Positions 25,360 through 36,659 of a DNA stretch of 64,000 nt are shown here, piece by piece. The stretch's first letter is position 1; each line of letters begins with the position of its first letter. The stretch lies in contig CAXHSA010000093.1 of the NCBI GenBank assembly GCA_964019055.1, forward strand, positions 434,001 through 498,000, given 5' to 3'. The DNA is from Anthopleura xanthogrammica (lineage: Eukaryota > Cnidaria > Anthozoa > Actiniaria > Actiniidae). A program made the position numbers and the translations under genes. A model generated the notes under the pieces. That model was given only the letters and a program-made list of their open reading frames with translations. It was not told the origin of the DNA and searched no databases.

Positions 25360-27169
25360 GTGAAAGTTCGGCAGTCTTCCCCTTGTTTTGGTGCCCGCGC
25401 ATGCGCAGCTACAAAGATAGGCACTTTACGATATTGGAATTTCTCAATTTTGATCACGGAAATGGATTACTGGCACGATTCCACCCATACATGGTCACGT
25501 TTATCTTGTGAAAGTTCGGTAGTCTTCCCCCAGTTTTGGTGCCCGCGCATGCGCAGCTACAAAGATAGGCACTTTACGATTTTGGAATTTCTCAATTTTG
25601 ATCACGGAAATAGATTACTGCCACGATTCCACCCATACATGGTCACGTTTATCTTGTGAAAATTCGGCAGTCTTCCCCTAGTTTTGGTGCCTGCGCATGC
25701 GCAGCTACAAAAATAGGCACTTTACGATTTTGGAATTTGCCAATTTTGATCACAGAAATGGATTGCTGGCACGATTCTTCCTATACATGGTCACGTTTAT
25801 CTTGTGAAAATTCCGCAGTCTTTCCCTAGTTTTGGTGTCCGCGCATGCGCAGCTTCAAAGATAGGCACTTTACGATTTTGGAATTTCTCAATTTTGATCA
25901 CGGAAATGGATTACTGGCACGATTCCACCCATACATGGTCACGTTTATCTTGTGAAGATTCGGCAGTCTTCCCCTAGTTTTGGTGCCCGCGCATGCGCAG
26001 CTACAAAGATAGGCACTTTACGATTTTGGAATTTGCCAATTTTGATCACGGAAATGGATTGCTGGCACGATTCTACCTATACATGGTCACGTTTATCTTG
26101 TGAAAATTCGGCAGTCTTCCCCTAGTTTTGGTGCCCGCGCATGCGCAGCTACAAAGACAGGCACTTTACGATTTTGAAATTTGCCAATTTTGATCACGGA
26201 AATGGATTGCTGGCACGATTCTACCTATACATTGTCACGTTTATCTTGTGAAAATTCGGCAGTCTTCCCCTAGTTTTGGTGCCCGCGCATGCGCAGCTAC
26301 AAAAATAGGCACTTTACGATTTTGGAATTTCTCAATTTTGATCACGGAAATGGATTACTGGCACGATTCCACCCATACATGGTCACGTTTATCTTGTGAA
26401 AGTTCGGCAGTCTTCCCCTTGTTTTGGTGCCCGCGCATGCGCAGCTACAAAGATAGGCACTTTACGATATTGGAATTTCTCAATTTTGATCACGGAAATG
26501 GATTGCTGGCACGATTCTACCTATACATGGTCACGTTTATCTTGTGAGAATTCGGCAGTCTTCCCCTAGTTTTGGTGTCCGCGCATGCGCAGCTACAAAG
26601 ATAGGCACTTTACGATTTTGGAATTTCTCAATTTTGATCACGGAAATGGATTACTGGCACGATTCCACCCATACATGGTCACTTTTATCTTGTGAAAATT
26701 CGGCAATCTTCCCCTAGTTTTGGTGCCTGCGCATGCGCACCTACAAAGATAGGCACTTTACGATTTTGGAATTTGCCGATTTTGATCACGGAAATGGATT
26801 ACTGGCACGATTCCACCCATACATGGTCACGTTTATCTTGTGAAAATTCGGCAGTCTTCCCCTAGTTTTGGTGCCCGCGCATGCGCAGCTACAAAATTAG
26901 GCACTTTACGATTTTGGAATTTTTTTAATTTTGATCACGGAAATGGATTGCTGGCACGATTCCACCTATATATCGTCACGTTTATCTTGTGAAAATTCGG
27001 CAGTCTTTCCCTAGTTTTGGTGCCTGCGCATGCGCAGCTACAAAATTAGGCACTTTACGATTTTGGAATTTGCCAATTTTGATTACGGAAATGGATTGCT
27101 GGCACGATTCTACCTATACATGGTCACGTTTATCTTGTGAAAATTCGGCAGTCTTTCCCTAGTTTTGGT

Positions 27170-27173
27170 GCCC
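27170..27173. other. Junction between satellite A and satellite B
   Basis: Family A sequence runs through CTAGTTTTGGTGCCC and then changes directly to AAAACACCACTTTTTCAC of family B. The bases GCCC are shared by both families at this point (A: TTGGTGCCCGCG; B: TTTGGCCCAAAA), so the breakpoint lies within a 4-base microhomology. Neither family is in phase with its unit boundary, and no transposon or unique spacer intervenes. Confidence 0.9.
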
Positions 27174-29555
27174 AAAACACCACTTTTTCACTGCTAAACG
27201 CACCTTTTGGGCGAGAAAAGCACATTTTGGGTGTCAAAAACACTGTTTTGCTACAAAAAAAAAGCTTTTTAGCTCAAAAAAATGAAAAATGGCTATTTTG
27301 GCTCTCAAAACTAGGTTTTTCGATGACGGTAGGACCTGTTTGCTGAAACCACGACTTTTTGCTCCTGAAAAGACCTCATAAGATAAAAACACGACGTTTT
27401 GGCGAAACAAAAATTGCGTTTTGGCTGAGAAAAGGTGCTTTTTGGTCAAAAAACCTGTTTTTTGCTGAGAAAATTGGAATTTTGCTGAGAATTTTCTTTG
27501 GCCCAAAACACCACTTTTTCACTGCTAAACGCACCTTTTGGGCGAGAAAAGCACATTTTGGGTGTCAAAAACACTGTTTTGCTAGAAAAAAAAAGCTTTT
27601 TAGCTCAAAAAACTGAAAAATGGCCATTTTGGCTCTCAAAACTAGGTTTTTCGCTGACGGTAGGACCTGTTTGCTGAAACCACCACTTTTTGCTCCTGAA
27701 AAGACCTCATAAGATAAAAACACGACGTTTTGGCGAAAAAAAAATGCGTTTTGGCTGAGAAAAGGTGCTTTTTGGTCAAAAAAACTGTTTTTTGCTGAGG
27801 AAATTGGAATTTGGCTGAGAATTTTCTTTGGCCCAAAACACCACTTTTTTACTGCTAAACGCACCTTTTGGGCGAGAAAAGCACATTTTGGGTGTCAAAA
27901 ACACTGTTTTGCTAGAAAAAAAAGCTTTTTAGCCCAAAAAACTGAAAAATGGCCATTTTGGCTCTCAAAACTAGATTTTCGCTGACGCTAGGACCTGTTT
28001 GCTGAAACCACCACTTTTTGCTCCTAAAAAGACCTCATAAGATAAAAACACGACGTTTTGGCGAAACAAAATTGCGTTTTGGCTGAGAAAAGGTGCTTTT
28101 TGGTCAAAAAAACTGTTTTTTGCTGAGAAAATTGGAATTTTGCTGAGAATTTTCTTTGGCCCAAAACACCACTTTTTCACTGCTAAACGCACCTTTTGGG
28201 CGAGAAAAGCACATTTTGGGTGTCAAAAACACTGTTTTGCTAGAAAAAAAAGCTTTTTAGCCCAAAAAACTGAAAAATGCCCATTTTGGCTCTCAAAACT
28301 AGGTTTTTCGCTGACGGTAGGACCTGTTTGCTGAAACCACTACTTTTTGCTCCTTAAAGACCTCATAACATAAAAACACGACGTTTTGGCGAAACAAAAT
28401 TGCGTTTTGGCTGAGAAAAGGTGCTTTTTGGTCAAAAAAACTGTTTTTTGCTGAGAAAATTGGAATTTGGCTGAGAATTTTCTTTGGCCCAAAACACCAC
28501 TTTTTAACTGCTAAACGCACCTTTTGGGCGAGAAAAGCACATTTTGGGTGTCAAAAACATTGTTTTGCTATAAAAAAAAGCTTTTTAGCCCAAAAAACTG
28601 AAAAACGGCCATTTTGGCTCTCAAAACTAGGTTTTTCGCTGACGGTAGGACCTGTTTGCTGAAACCACCACTTTTTGCTCCTGAAAAGACCTCATAAGAT
28701 AAAAACACGACGTTTTGGCGAAACAAAATTGCGTTTTGGCTGAGAAAAGGTGCTTTTTGGTCAAAAAAACTGTCTTTTGCTGAGAAAATTGGAATTTTGC
28801 TAAGAATTTTCTTTGGCCCAAAACACCACTTTTTCACTGCTAAACGCACCTTTTGGGCGAGAAAAGCACAATTTGGGTGTCAAAAACACTGTTTTGCTAG
28901 AAAAAAAAGCTTTTTAGCTCAAAAAAATGAAAAATGGCCATTTTGGCTCTCAAAACTAGGTTTTTCGCTGACGGTAGGACCTGTTTGCTGAAACCACCAC
29001 TTTTTGCTCCTGAAAAGACCTCATAAGATAAAAAACACGACGTTTTGGCGAAAAAAAAATAAGTTTTGGCTCCAAAAAGGTGCTTTTTGGTCAAAAAACC
29101 TGTTTTTTGCTGAGAAAATTGGAATTTTGCTGAGAATTTTCTTTGGCCCAAAACACCACTTTTTCACTGCTAAACGCACCTTTTGGGCGAGAAAAGCACA
29201 TTTTGGGTGTCAAAAACACTGTTTTGCTAGAAAAAAAAGCTTTTTAGCCCAAAAAACTGAAAAATGGCCATTTTGGCTCTCAAAACTAGGTTTTTCGCTG
29301 ACGGTAGGACCTGTTTGCTGAAACCACCACTTTTTGCTCCTGAAAAGACCTCATAAGATAAAAACACGACGTTTTGGCGAAACAAAATTGCGTTTTGGCT
29401 GAGAAAAGGTGCTTTTTGGTCAAAAAAACTGTTTTTTGCTGAGAAAATTGGAATTTGGCTGAGAATTTTCTTTGGCCCAAAACACCACTTTTTCACTGCT
29501 AAACGCACCTTTTGGGCGAGAAAAGCACATTTTGGGTGTCAAAAACACTGTTTTG

Positions 29556-30871
29556 CTAGAAAAAAAAGCTTTTTAGCCCAAAAAACTGAAAAATGGCCAT
29601 TTTGGCTCTCAAAACTAGGTTTTTCGCTGACGGTAGGACCTGTTTGCTGAAACCACCACTTTTTGCTCCTGAAAAGACCTCATAAGATAAAAACACGACG
29701 TTTTGGCGAAACAAAATTGCGTTTTGGCTGAGAAAAGGTGCTTTTTGGTCAAAAAAACTGTTTTTTGCTGAGAAAATTGGAATTTGGCTGAGAATTTTCT
29801 TTGGCCCAAAACACCACTTTTTCACTGCTAAACGCACCTTTTGGGCGAGAAAAGCACATTTTGGGTGTCAAAAACACTGTTTTGCTAGAAAAAAAAGCTT
29901 TTTAGCCCAAAAAACTGAAAAATGGCCATTTTGGCTCTCAAAACTAGGTTTTTCGCTGACAGTAGGACCTGTTTGCTGAAACCACCACTTTTTGCTCCTG
30001 AAAAGACCTCATAAGATAAAAACACGACGTTTTGGCGAAAAAAAATTGCGTTTTGGCTGAGAAAAGGTGCTTTTTGGTCAAAAAAACTGTTTTTTGCTGA
30101 GAAAATTGGAATTTGGCTGAGAATTTTCTTTGGCCCAAAACACCACTTTTTCACTGCTAAACGCACCTTTTGGGCGAGAAAAGCACATTTTGGGTGTCAA
30201 AAACACTGTTTTGCTAGAAAAAAAAGCTTTTTAGCCCAAAAAACTGAAAAATGGCCATTTTGGCTCTCAAAACTAGGTTTTTCGCTGACGGTAGGACCTG
30301 TTTGCTGAAACCACCACTTTTTGCTCCTGAAAAGACCTCATAAGATAAAAACACGACGTTTTGGCGAAACAAAATTGCGTTTTGGCTGAGAAAAGGTGCT
30401 TTTTGGTCAAAAAAACTGTTTTTTGCTGAGAAAATTGGAATTTGGCTGAGAATTTTCTTTGGCCCAAAACACCACTTTTTCACTGCTAAACGCACCTTTT
30501 GGGCGAGAAAAGCACATTTTGGGTGTCAAAAACACTGTTTTGCTAGAAAAAAAAGCTTTTTAGCCCAAAAAACTGAAAAATGGCCATTTTGGCTCTCAAA
30601 ACTAGGTTTTTCGCTGACAGTAGGACCTGTTTGCTGAAACCACCACTTTTTGCTCCTGAAAAGACCTCATAAGATAAAAACACGACGTTTTGGCGAAAAA
30701 AAATTGCGTTTTGGCTGAGAAAAGGTGCTTTTTGGTCAAAAAAACTGTTTTTTGCTGAGAAAATTGGAATTTGGCTGAGAATTTTCTTTGGCCCAAAACA
30801 CCACTTTTTCACTACTAAACGCACCTTTTGGGCGAGAAAAGCACATTTTGGGTGTCAAAAACACTGTTTTG
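29556..30871 (+). repeat. B dimer HOR (658 bp), two copies
   Basis: Two unit types alternate: one has GGCGAAACAAAATTGCG with CGCTGACGGTAGG, the next has GGCGAAAAAAAATTGCG with CGCTGACAGTAGG. The pattern repeats twice at 658-bp spacing (2 x 329). Units on either side do not keep the alternation. Confidence 0.8.
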
Positions 30872-33289
30872 CTAGAAAAAAAAGCTTTTTAGCCCAAAAA
30901 ACTGAAAAATGGCCATTTTGGCTCTCAAAACTAGGTTTTTCGCTGATGGTAGGACCTGTTTGCTGAAACCACCACTTTTTGCTCCTGAAAAGACCTCATA
31001 AGATAAAAACACGACGTTTTGGCGAAAAAAAAATGCGTTTTGGCTGAGAAAAGGTGCTTTTTGGTCAAAAAAACTGTTTTTTGCTGAGAAAATTGGAATT
31101 TGGCTGAGAATTTTCTTTGGCCCAAAACACCACTTTTTCACTACTAAACGCACCTTTTGGGCGAGAAAAGCACATTTTGGGTGTCAAAAACACTGTTTTG
31201 CTAGAAAAAAAAGCTTTTTAGCCCAAAAAACTGAAAAATGGCCATTTTGGCTCTCAAAACTAGGTTTTTCGCTGACGGTAGGACCTGTTTGCTGAAACCA
31301 CCACTTTTTGCTCCTGAAAAGACCTCATAAGATAAAAACACGACGTTTTGGCGAAAAAAAAATGCGTTTTGGCTGAGGAAAGGTGCTTTTTGGTCAAAAA
31401 ACCTGTTTTTTGCTGAGAAAATTGGAATTTTGCTGAGAATTTTCTTTGGCCCAAAACACCACTTTTTCACTGCTAAACGCACCTTTTGGGCGAGAAAAGC
31501 ACATTTTGGGTGTCAAAAACACTGTTTTGCTAGAAAAAAAAGCTTTTTAGCCCAAAAAAATGAAAAATGGCCATTTTGGCTCTCAAAACTAGGTTTTTCG
31601 CTGACGGTAGGACCTGTTTGCTGAAACCACCACTTTTTGCTCCTGAAAAGACCTCATAAGATAAAAACACGACGTTTTGGCGAAAAAAAATTGCGTTTTG
31701 GCTGAGAAAAGGTGCTTTTTGGTCAAAAAAACTGTTTTTTGCTGAGAAAATTGGAATTTGGCTGAGAATTTTCTTTGGCCCAAAACACCACTTTTTCACT
31801 GCTAAACGCACCTTTTGGGCGAGAAAAGCACATTTTGGGTGTCAAAAACACTGTTTTGCTAGAAAAAAAAGCTTTTTAGCCCAAAAAACTGAAAAATGGC
31901 CATTTTGGCTCTCAAAACTAGGTTTTTCGCTGACGGTAGGACCTGTTTGCTGAAACCACCACTTTTTCCTCCTGAAAAGACCTCATAAGATAAAAACACG
32001 ACGTTTTGGCGAAAAAAAATTGCGTTTTGGCTGAGAAAAGGTGCTTTTTGGTCAAAAAAACTGTTTTTTGCTGAGAAAATTGGAATTTGGCTGAGAATTT
32101 TCTTTGGCCCAAAACACCACTTTTTCACTGCTAAACGCACCTTTTGGGCGAGAAAAGTACATTTTGGGTGTCATAAACACTGTTTTGCTAGAAAAAAAAG
32201 CTTTTTAGCCCAAAAAACTGAAAAATGGCCATTTTGGCTCTCAAAACTAGGTTTTTCGCTGACGGTAGGACCTGTTTGCTGAAACCACCACTTTTTGCTC
32301 CTGAAAAGACCTCATAAGATAAAAACACGACGTTTTGGCGAAAAAAATTGCGTTTTGGCTGAGAAAAGGTGCTTTTTGGTCAAAAAAACTGTTTTTTGCT
32401 GAGAAAATTGGAATTTGGCTGAGAATTTTCTTTGGCCCAAAACACCACTTTTTCACTGCTAAACGCACCTTTTGGGCGAGAAAAGCACATTTTGGGTGTC
32501 AAAAACACTGTTTTGCTAGAAAAAAAAGCTTTTTAGCCCAAAAAAACTGAAAAATGGCCATTTTGGCTCTCAAAACTAGGTTTTTCGCTGACGGTAGGAC
32601 CTGTTTGCTGAAACCACCACTTTTTGCTCCTGAAAAGACCTCATAAGATAAAAACACGACGTTTTGGCGAAACAAAATTGCGTTTTGGCTGACAAAAGGT
32701 GCTTTTTGGTCAAAAAAAACTGTTTTTTGCTGAGAAAATTGGAATTTGGCTGAGAATTTTCTTTGGCCCAAAACACCACTTTTTCACTGCTAAACGCACC
32801 TTTTGGGCGAGAAAAGCACATTTTGGGTGTCAAAAACACTGTTTTGCTAGAAAAAAAAGCTTTTTAGCCCAAAAAAATTAAAAATGGCCATTTTGGCTCT
32901 CAAAACTAGGTTTTTCGCTGACGGTAGGACCTGTTTGCTGAAACCACCACTTTTTGCTCCTGAAAAGACCTCATAAGATAAAAACACGACGTTTTGGCGA
33001 AACAAAATTGCGTTTTGGCTGAGAAAAGGTGCTTTTTGGTCAAAAAAACTGTTTTTTGCTGAGAAAATTGGAATTTGGCTGAGAATTTTCTTTGGCCCAA
33101 AACACCACTTTTTCACTGCTAAACGCACCTTTTGGGCGAGAAAAGCACATTTTGGGTGTCAAAAACACTGTTTTGCTAGAAAAAAAAGCTTTTTAGCCCA
33201 AAAAACTGAAAAATGGCCATTTTGGCTCTCAAAACTAGGTTTTTCGCTGACGGTAGGACCTGTTTGCTGAAACCACCACTTTTTCCTCC

Positions 33290-35956
33290 TGAAAAGACCT
33301 CATAAGATAAAAACACGACGTTTTGGCGAAACAAAATTGCGTTTTGGCTGAGAAAAGGTGCTTTTTGGTCAAAAAAACTGTTTTTTGCTGAGAAAATTGG
33401 AATTTGGCTGAGAATTTTCTTTGGCCCAAAACACCACTTTTTCACTGCTAAACGCACCTTTTGGGCGAGAAAAGCACATTTTGGGTGTCAAAAACACTGT
33501 TTTGCTAGAAAAAAAAGCTTTTTAGCCCAAAAAACTGAAAAATGGCCATTTTGGCTCTCAAAACTAGGTTTTTCGCTGACGGTAGGACCTGTTTGCTGAA
33601 ACCACCTTTTTTTGCTCCTGAAAAGACCTCATAAGATAAAAACACGACGTTTTGGCGAAACAAAATTGCGTTTTGGCTGACAAAAGGTGCTTTTTGGTCA
33701 AAAAAACTGTTTTTTGCTGAGAAAATTGGAATTTGGCTGAGAATTTTCTTTGGCCCAAAACACCACTTTTTCACTGCTAAACGCACCTTTTGGGCGAGAA
33801 AAGCACATTTTGGGTGTCAAAAACACTGTTTTGTTGAAAAAAAAGCTTTTTAGCCCAAAAAACTGAAAAATGGCCATTTTGGCTCTCAAAACTAGGTTTT
33901 TCGCTGACGGTAGGACCTGTTTGCTGAAACCACCACTTTTTGCTCCTGAAAAGACCTCATAAGATAAAAACACGACGTTTTGGCGGAACAAAATTGCGTT
34001 TTGGCTGAGAAAAGGTGCTTTTTGGTCAAAAAAACTGTTTTTTGCTGAGAAAATTGGAATTTGGCTGAGAATTTTCTTTGGCCCAAAACACCACTTTTTC
34101 ACTGCTAAACGCACCTTTTGGGCGAGAAAAGCACATTTTGGGTGTCAAAAACACTGTTTTGCTAGAAAAAAAAGCTTTTTAGCCCAAAAAACTGAAAAAT
34201 GGCCATTTTGGCTCTCAAAACTAGGTTTTTCGCTGACGGTAGGACCTGTTTGCTGAAACCACCACTTTTTGCTCCTGAAAAGACCTCATAAGATAAAAAC
34301 ACGACGTTTTGGCGAAAAAAATTGCGTTTTGGCTGAGAAAAGGTGCTTTTTGGTCAAAAAAACTGTTTTTTGCTGAGAAAATTGGAATTTGGCTGAGAAT
34401 TTTCTTTGGCCCAAAACACCACTTTTTCACTGCTAAACGCACCTTTTGGGCGAGAAAAGCACATTTTGGGTGTCAAAAACACTGTTTTGCTAGAAAAAAA
34501 AGCTTTTTAGCCCAAAAAAACTGAAAAATGGCCATTTTGGCTCTCAAAACTAGGTTTTTCGCTGACGGTAGGACCTGTTTGCTGAAACCACCACTTTTTG
34601 CTCCTGAAAAGACCTCATAAGATAAAAACACGACGTTTTGGCGAAACAAAATTGCGTTTTGGCTGAGAAAAGGTGCTTTTTGGTCAAAAAAACTGTTTTT
34701 TGCTGAGAAAATTGGAATTTGGCTGAGAATTTTCTTTGGCCCAAAACACCACTTTTTCACTGCTAAACGCACCTTTTGGGCGAGAAAAGCACATTTTGGG
34801 TGTCAAAAACACTGTTTTGCTAGAAAAAAAAGCTTTTTAGCCCAAAAAACTGAAAAATGGCCATTTTGGCTCTCAAAACTAGGTTTTTCGCTGACGGTAG
34901 GACCTGTTTGCTGAAACCACCACTTTTTGCTCCTGAAAAGACCTCATAAGATAAAAACACGACGTTTTGGCGAAACAAAATTGCGTTTTGGCTGAGAAAA
35001 GGTGCTTTTTGGTCAAAAAAACTGTTTTTTGCTGAGAAAATTGGAATTTGGCTGAGAATTTTCTTTGGCCCAAAACACCACTTTTTCACTGCTAAACGCA
35101 CCTTTTGGGCGAGAAAAGCACATTTTGGGTGTCAAAAACACTGTTTTGCTAGAAAAAAAAGCTTTTTAGCCCAAAAAACTGAAAAATGGCCATTTTGGCT
35201 CTCAAAACTAGGTTTTTCGCTGACGGTAGGACCTGTTTGCTGAAACCACCTTTTTTTGCTCCTGAAAAGACCTCATAAGATAAAAACACGACGTTTTGGC
35301 GAAACAAAATTGCGTTTTGGCTGACAAAAGGTGCTTTTTGGTCAAAAAAACTGTTTTTTGCTGAGAAAATTGGAATTTGGCTGAGAATTTTCTTTGGCCC
35401 AAAACACCACTTTTTCACTGCTAAACGCACCTTTTGGGCGAGAAAAGCACATTTTGGGTGTCAAAAACACTGTTTTGTTGAAAAAAAAGCTTTTTAGCCC
35501 AAAAAACTGAAAAATGGCCATTTTGGCTCTCAAAACTAGGTTTTTCGCTGACGGTAGGACCTGTTTGCTGAAACCACCACTTTTTGCTCCTGAAAAGACC
35601 TCATAAGATAAAAACACGACGTTTTGGCGGAACAAAATTGCGTTTTGGCTGAGAAAAGGTGCTTTTTGGTCAAAAAAACTGTTTTTTGCTGAGAAAATTG
35701 GAATTTGGCTGAGAATTTTCTTTGGCCCAAAACACCACTTTTTCACTGCTAAACGCACCTTTTGGGCGAGAAAAGCACATTTTGGGTGTCAAAAACACTG
35801 TTTTGCTAGAAAAAAAAGCTTTTTAGCCCAAAAAACTGAAAAATGGCCATTTTGGCTCTCAAAACTAGGTTTTTCGCTGACGGTAGGACCTGTTTGCTGA
35901 AACCACCACTTTTTGCTCCTGAAAAGACCTCATAAGATAAAAACACGACGTTTTGG
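33290..35956 (+). repeat. B pentamer HOR: segment of about 1 kb repeated at 1644 bp
   Basis: The stretch from about 33290 to 34312 recurs from about 34934 to 35956, offset 1644 bp (5 x 329 less one). Linked variants are ACCACCTTTTTTTGCTCC, GGCTGACAAAAGGTGC, GTTTTGTTGAAAAAAAAGC and GGCGGAACAAAATTGCG. A second, shorter match links about 32180-32690 with 34154-34664 at 1974 bp (6 x 329), so overlapping duplications of different size affected the same stretch. Confidence 0.85.
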
Positions 35957-36470
35957 CGAAAAAAAATTGCGTTTTGGCTGAGAAAAGGTGCTTTTTGGTC
36001 CAAAAAACTGTTTTTTGCTGAGAAAATTGGAATTTGGCTGAGAATTTTCTTTGGCCCAAAACACCACTTTTTCACTGCTAAACGCACCTTTTGGGCGAGA
36101 AAAGCACATTTTGGGTGTCAAAAACACTGTTTTGCTAGAAAAAAAAGCTTTTTAGCCCAAAAAACTGAAAAATGGCCATTTTGGCTCTCAAAACTAGGTT
36201 TTTCGCTGACGGTAGGACCTGTTTGCTGAAACCACCACTTTTTGCTCCTGAAAAGACCTCATAAGATAAAAACACGACGTTTTGGCGAAACAAAATTGCG
36301 TTTTGGCTGAAAAAAGGTGCTTTTTGGTCAAAAAAACTGTTTTTTGCTGAGAAAATTGGAATTTGGCTGAGAATTTTCTTTGGCCCAAAACACCACTTTT
36401 TCACTGCTAAACGCACCTTTTGGGCGAGAAAAGCACATTTTGGGTGTCAAAAACACTGTTTTGCTAGAAA

Positions 36471-36482
36471 AAAAAGCTTTTT
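36471..36482. repeat. Representative AAAAAGCTTTTT palindrome, last B unit
   Basis: A perfect 12-bp palindrome containing AAGCTT, present in B units. In B' the equivalent site reads AAAAAACTTTTT, so the palindrome is lost at the subfamily boundary. It is a convenient marker to tell B from B'. Confidence 0.85.
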
Positions 36483-36641
36483 AGCCCAAAAAACTGAAAA
36501 ATGGCCATTTTGGCTCTCAAAACCAGGTTTTTTCGCTGACGGCGTGACCTGTTTGCTGAAACCCCCACTTTTTGCTCATGATAATACCTCTTGAGATAAA
36601 AACACGACGTTTTGGCGAAAAAAAATTCGGTTTTGGCTGAG

Positions 36642-36659
36642 TAAAGGTGCTAAAGGTGC
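36642..36659 (+). repeat. 9-bp tandem duplication in the first B' unit
   Basis: TAAAGGTGC occurs twice in succession inside the transitional unit, lengthening it by 9 bp. No other B' unit has it, so it is a private replication-slippage event at the subfamily edge. Confidence 0.9.

Larger units (their letters stand above)
24620..26500 (+). repeat. HOR block: 7-monomer (1036-bp) unit, about 1.8 copies
   Basis: The GCCTGCGCATGCGCAG monomer with CTACAAAAATAGG begins at 24653 and 25689, 1036 bp apart (7 x 148). The same offset links the near-identical stretches beginning at 25212 and 26248, including the CCCCTTGTTTTGG and ACGATATTGG variants. The match is lost near 26500, where copy 1 has a beta tail and copy 2 an alpha tail. 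Earlier occurrences of the same marker monomer at 22729, 23617 and 24209 lie 888, 592 and 444 bp apart, all whole monomer multiples. Confidence 0.88.
8198..27173 (+). repeat. Family A satellite array, distal segment (148-bp monomers)
   Basis: About 128 further monomers of the same 148-bp satellite continue in the same phase and orientation after the insertion. Alpha and beta monomers persist. From about 16.9 kb a gamma variant appears (TATATATCGTCACG in place of TATACATGGTCACG), and GTGTCCGCGC and GTGCCTGCGC variants become frequent. Between about 9.3 and 19.5 kb many monomers carry GTGCATGCGC instead of GCGCATGCGC, a C-to-T change at a CpG. Small indels mark particular monomers: a 2-bp deletion giving GGCACTACG, a 1-bp deletion giving GTCTTTTCTAG, and a T-run expansion at about 26921. 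HOR organisation dominates and is listed separately. No gene, RNA gene or second mobile element is visible anywhere in this stretch. Confidence 0.97.
27174..36522 (+). repeat. Family B satellite array (about 329-bp units)
   Basis: About 28 head-to-tail units. Counting from AAAACACCACTTTTTCAC, the first unit starts are 27174, 27505, 27835, 28163, 28491, 28820, 29150 and 29479, giving lengths of 328-331 bp that settle to 329. Length changes come mainly from A-runs. Diagnostic B motifs are CTTTGGCCCAAAACACC, GCTAGAAAAAAAAGCTTTTT, AACTAGGTTTTTCGCTGACG, GGTAGGACCTG and CTCCTGAAAAGACCTCATAAG cut as CTCCTGAAAAGACC plus TCATAAG. Units nearest the A junction are the most divergent. Open frames occur on both strands because T-tracts and A-tracts alternate, giving similar Phe/Lys-rich translations either way. 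They shift frame at each unit (329 is not a multiple of three) and show no sign of coding. Confidence 0.97.

Noticed and set aside
1271..26547. Plus-strand frames of 60-118 codons in family A containing SFGARACAATK
   Set aside because: They start with GTG or internal ATG inside the satellite, run over one to two monomers and stop when the frame shifts by one base per 148. Alpha, beta and gamma differences fall without codon-position bias.
26915..26935. T-run expansion in one A monomer (GGAATTTTTTTAATTTT)
   Set aside because: A single private indel in a mononucleotide run, ordinary for satellite DNA.
1..27173. TTAGGC in many monomers, identical to the nematode telomere repeat unit
   Set aside because: It occurs once per 148-bp monomer, not in tandem, and is replaced by ATAGGC in half of them.
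1..27173. Possible CENP-B box in family A
   Set aside because: The closest place (ATTCGGCAGTCTTCCCC) lacks the required internal A and the CGGG core of NTTCGNNNNANNCGGGN.
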